Source: DATMER01 sp034667225 (GTDB taxonomy: Bacteria > Acidobacteriota > Thermoanaerobaculia > Multivoradales > UBA5704). From it: 64,000 nt of DNA. Under the pieces are notes generated by a model, which was given only the letters and a program-made list of their open reading frames with translations, searched no databases and was not told the origin of the DNA. The stretch's first letter is position 1. The number at the start of each line of letters is the position of its first letter. Positions 63,732-64,000 of the stretch are shown piece by piece. The DNA lies in assembly GCA_034667225.1 (NCBI GenBank), contig JAXDKG010000017.1:132606-196605 (forward strand), read 5' to 3'. The translations under genes and the position numbers were made by a program.

Positions 63732-64000
63732 TCAGTGGCTCGGAGCGGATGGCCGCTCGGGACGCGGCGCGGCCACGTAGTCGGCCTTGAAGATGTCCGG
63801 CTCGAGGTACAGCGAGGTGACCATCGGTTCGGCCTTCCGTACGGCTGCCTCGGCGGCGTCGATAGCGGCCGCCAGGTCGGCTGCACGCTCTGTCGGGTCG
63901 ACTGCGATCTTGGCGGCGACGAGGATCTCCTCCGGGCCCAGGTGCAGGGTCTTCATGTGGATGACGTGGTCGACGCCCGGCGTCGCTTCGAGGGCTGCCT
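63732..64000 (-). CDS. Cation diffusion facilitator C-terminal domain, 5' end outside window
   Basis: The last ~89 residues of a CDF-family metal transporter; the start lies beyond base 64000. The visible part reads TPGVDHVIHMKTLHLGPEEILVAAKIAVD, the conserved cytoplasmic C-terminal metal-sensing domain of CDF proteins, followed by an acidic/alanine helix (LAAAIDAAEAAVRKAEP) and LYLEPDIFKADYV. The membrane part that exports Zn/Fe/Mn is outside the window. It is upstream of aroQ in the same strand, an arrangement and style typical of actinobacteria. Confidence 0.88.
   Translation of the reverse strand, partial: AALEATPGVDHVIHMKTLHLGPEEILVAAKIAVDPTERAADLAAAIDAAEAAVRKAEPMVTSLYLEPDIFKADYVAAPRPERPSAPSH

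Overview
The window is GC-rich, gene-dense bacterial DNA in which short overlaps between consecutive genes are common. Gene content (a VWFA-related protein of the type common in Acidobacteria, secreted matrixin and beta-propeller proteins, HEAT/Hsp70 clusters, many GTG starts) suggests an Acidobacteriota-like organism, perhaps near Thermoanaerobaculia. This is inference from protein style; there is no rRNA. The last ~760 bases (aroQ and the end of a CDF transporter gene) read like an actinobacterium, so the right end may be a chimera or a transfer.

Layout. 1-1.6 kb: end of a DUF4910-type aminopeptidase-like gene and a short-chain dehydrogenase. 1.6-16.3 kb: a plus-strand block of secreted proteins: three exported proteins behind duplicated leaders, a giant MofA/MnxG-type multicopper oxidase coupled to a beta-propeller protein, a matrixin protease and exported proteins of unknown role. 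17-22.4 kb (minus): a transglutaminase-like protein, a DUF350-like membrane protein and an LRR-Roc-COR-TIR (Roco) protein. 22.4-29.1 kb: polysaccharide and envelope genes (acetyltransferase, polytopic membrane protein, 2OG-Fe dioxygenase, NodB deacetylase, GT2) and an AlkD-like repair protein. 29.2-37.4 kb: a serine hydrolase, an operon of Omp85-like barrel, exported protein, histidine kinase and sigma-54 activator, then the VWFA-related protein. 37.4-46.5 kb: patatin, an unusual SRPBCC-MBL fusion, small housekeeping and unknown genes, a methyltransferase. 46.1-49.7 kb: lipid genes (thioesterase, CarF/PEDS1-type plasmalogen desaturase, cyclopropane synthase-like, desaturase), followed by a PQQ-like propeller gene. 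51.3-61.8 kb: an eight-gene minus-strand operon of desaturase, Hsp70-like ATPase and six tandem HEAT-repeat paralogues that each end in four GQLSL decapeptides. 61.8-64 kb: ahcY, then the actinobacterial-looking end.

Two things stand out as possibly undescribed. First, three intergenic arrays (1640-1833, 16302-16730, 44845-45213) have different core sequences but the same design: a 9-13 bp core repeated every 20-22 bp, about two helical turns, with the core near-palindromic or freely flipped to its reverse complement in register. They look like rows of protein-binding sites on one face of the helix, not genes. Second, the Hsp70/HEAT operon is a six-fold amplified family of mostly membrane-anchored HEAT proteins with an invariant four-repeat tail, made together with a divergent Hsp70.
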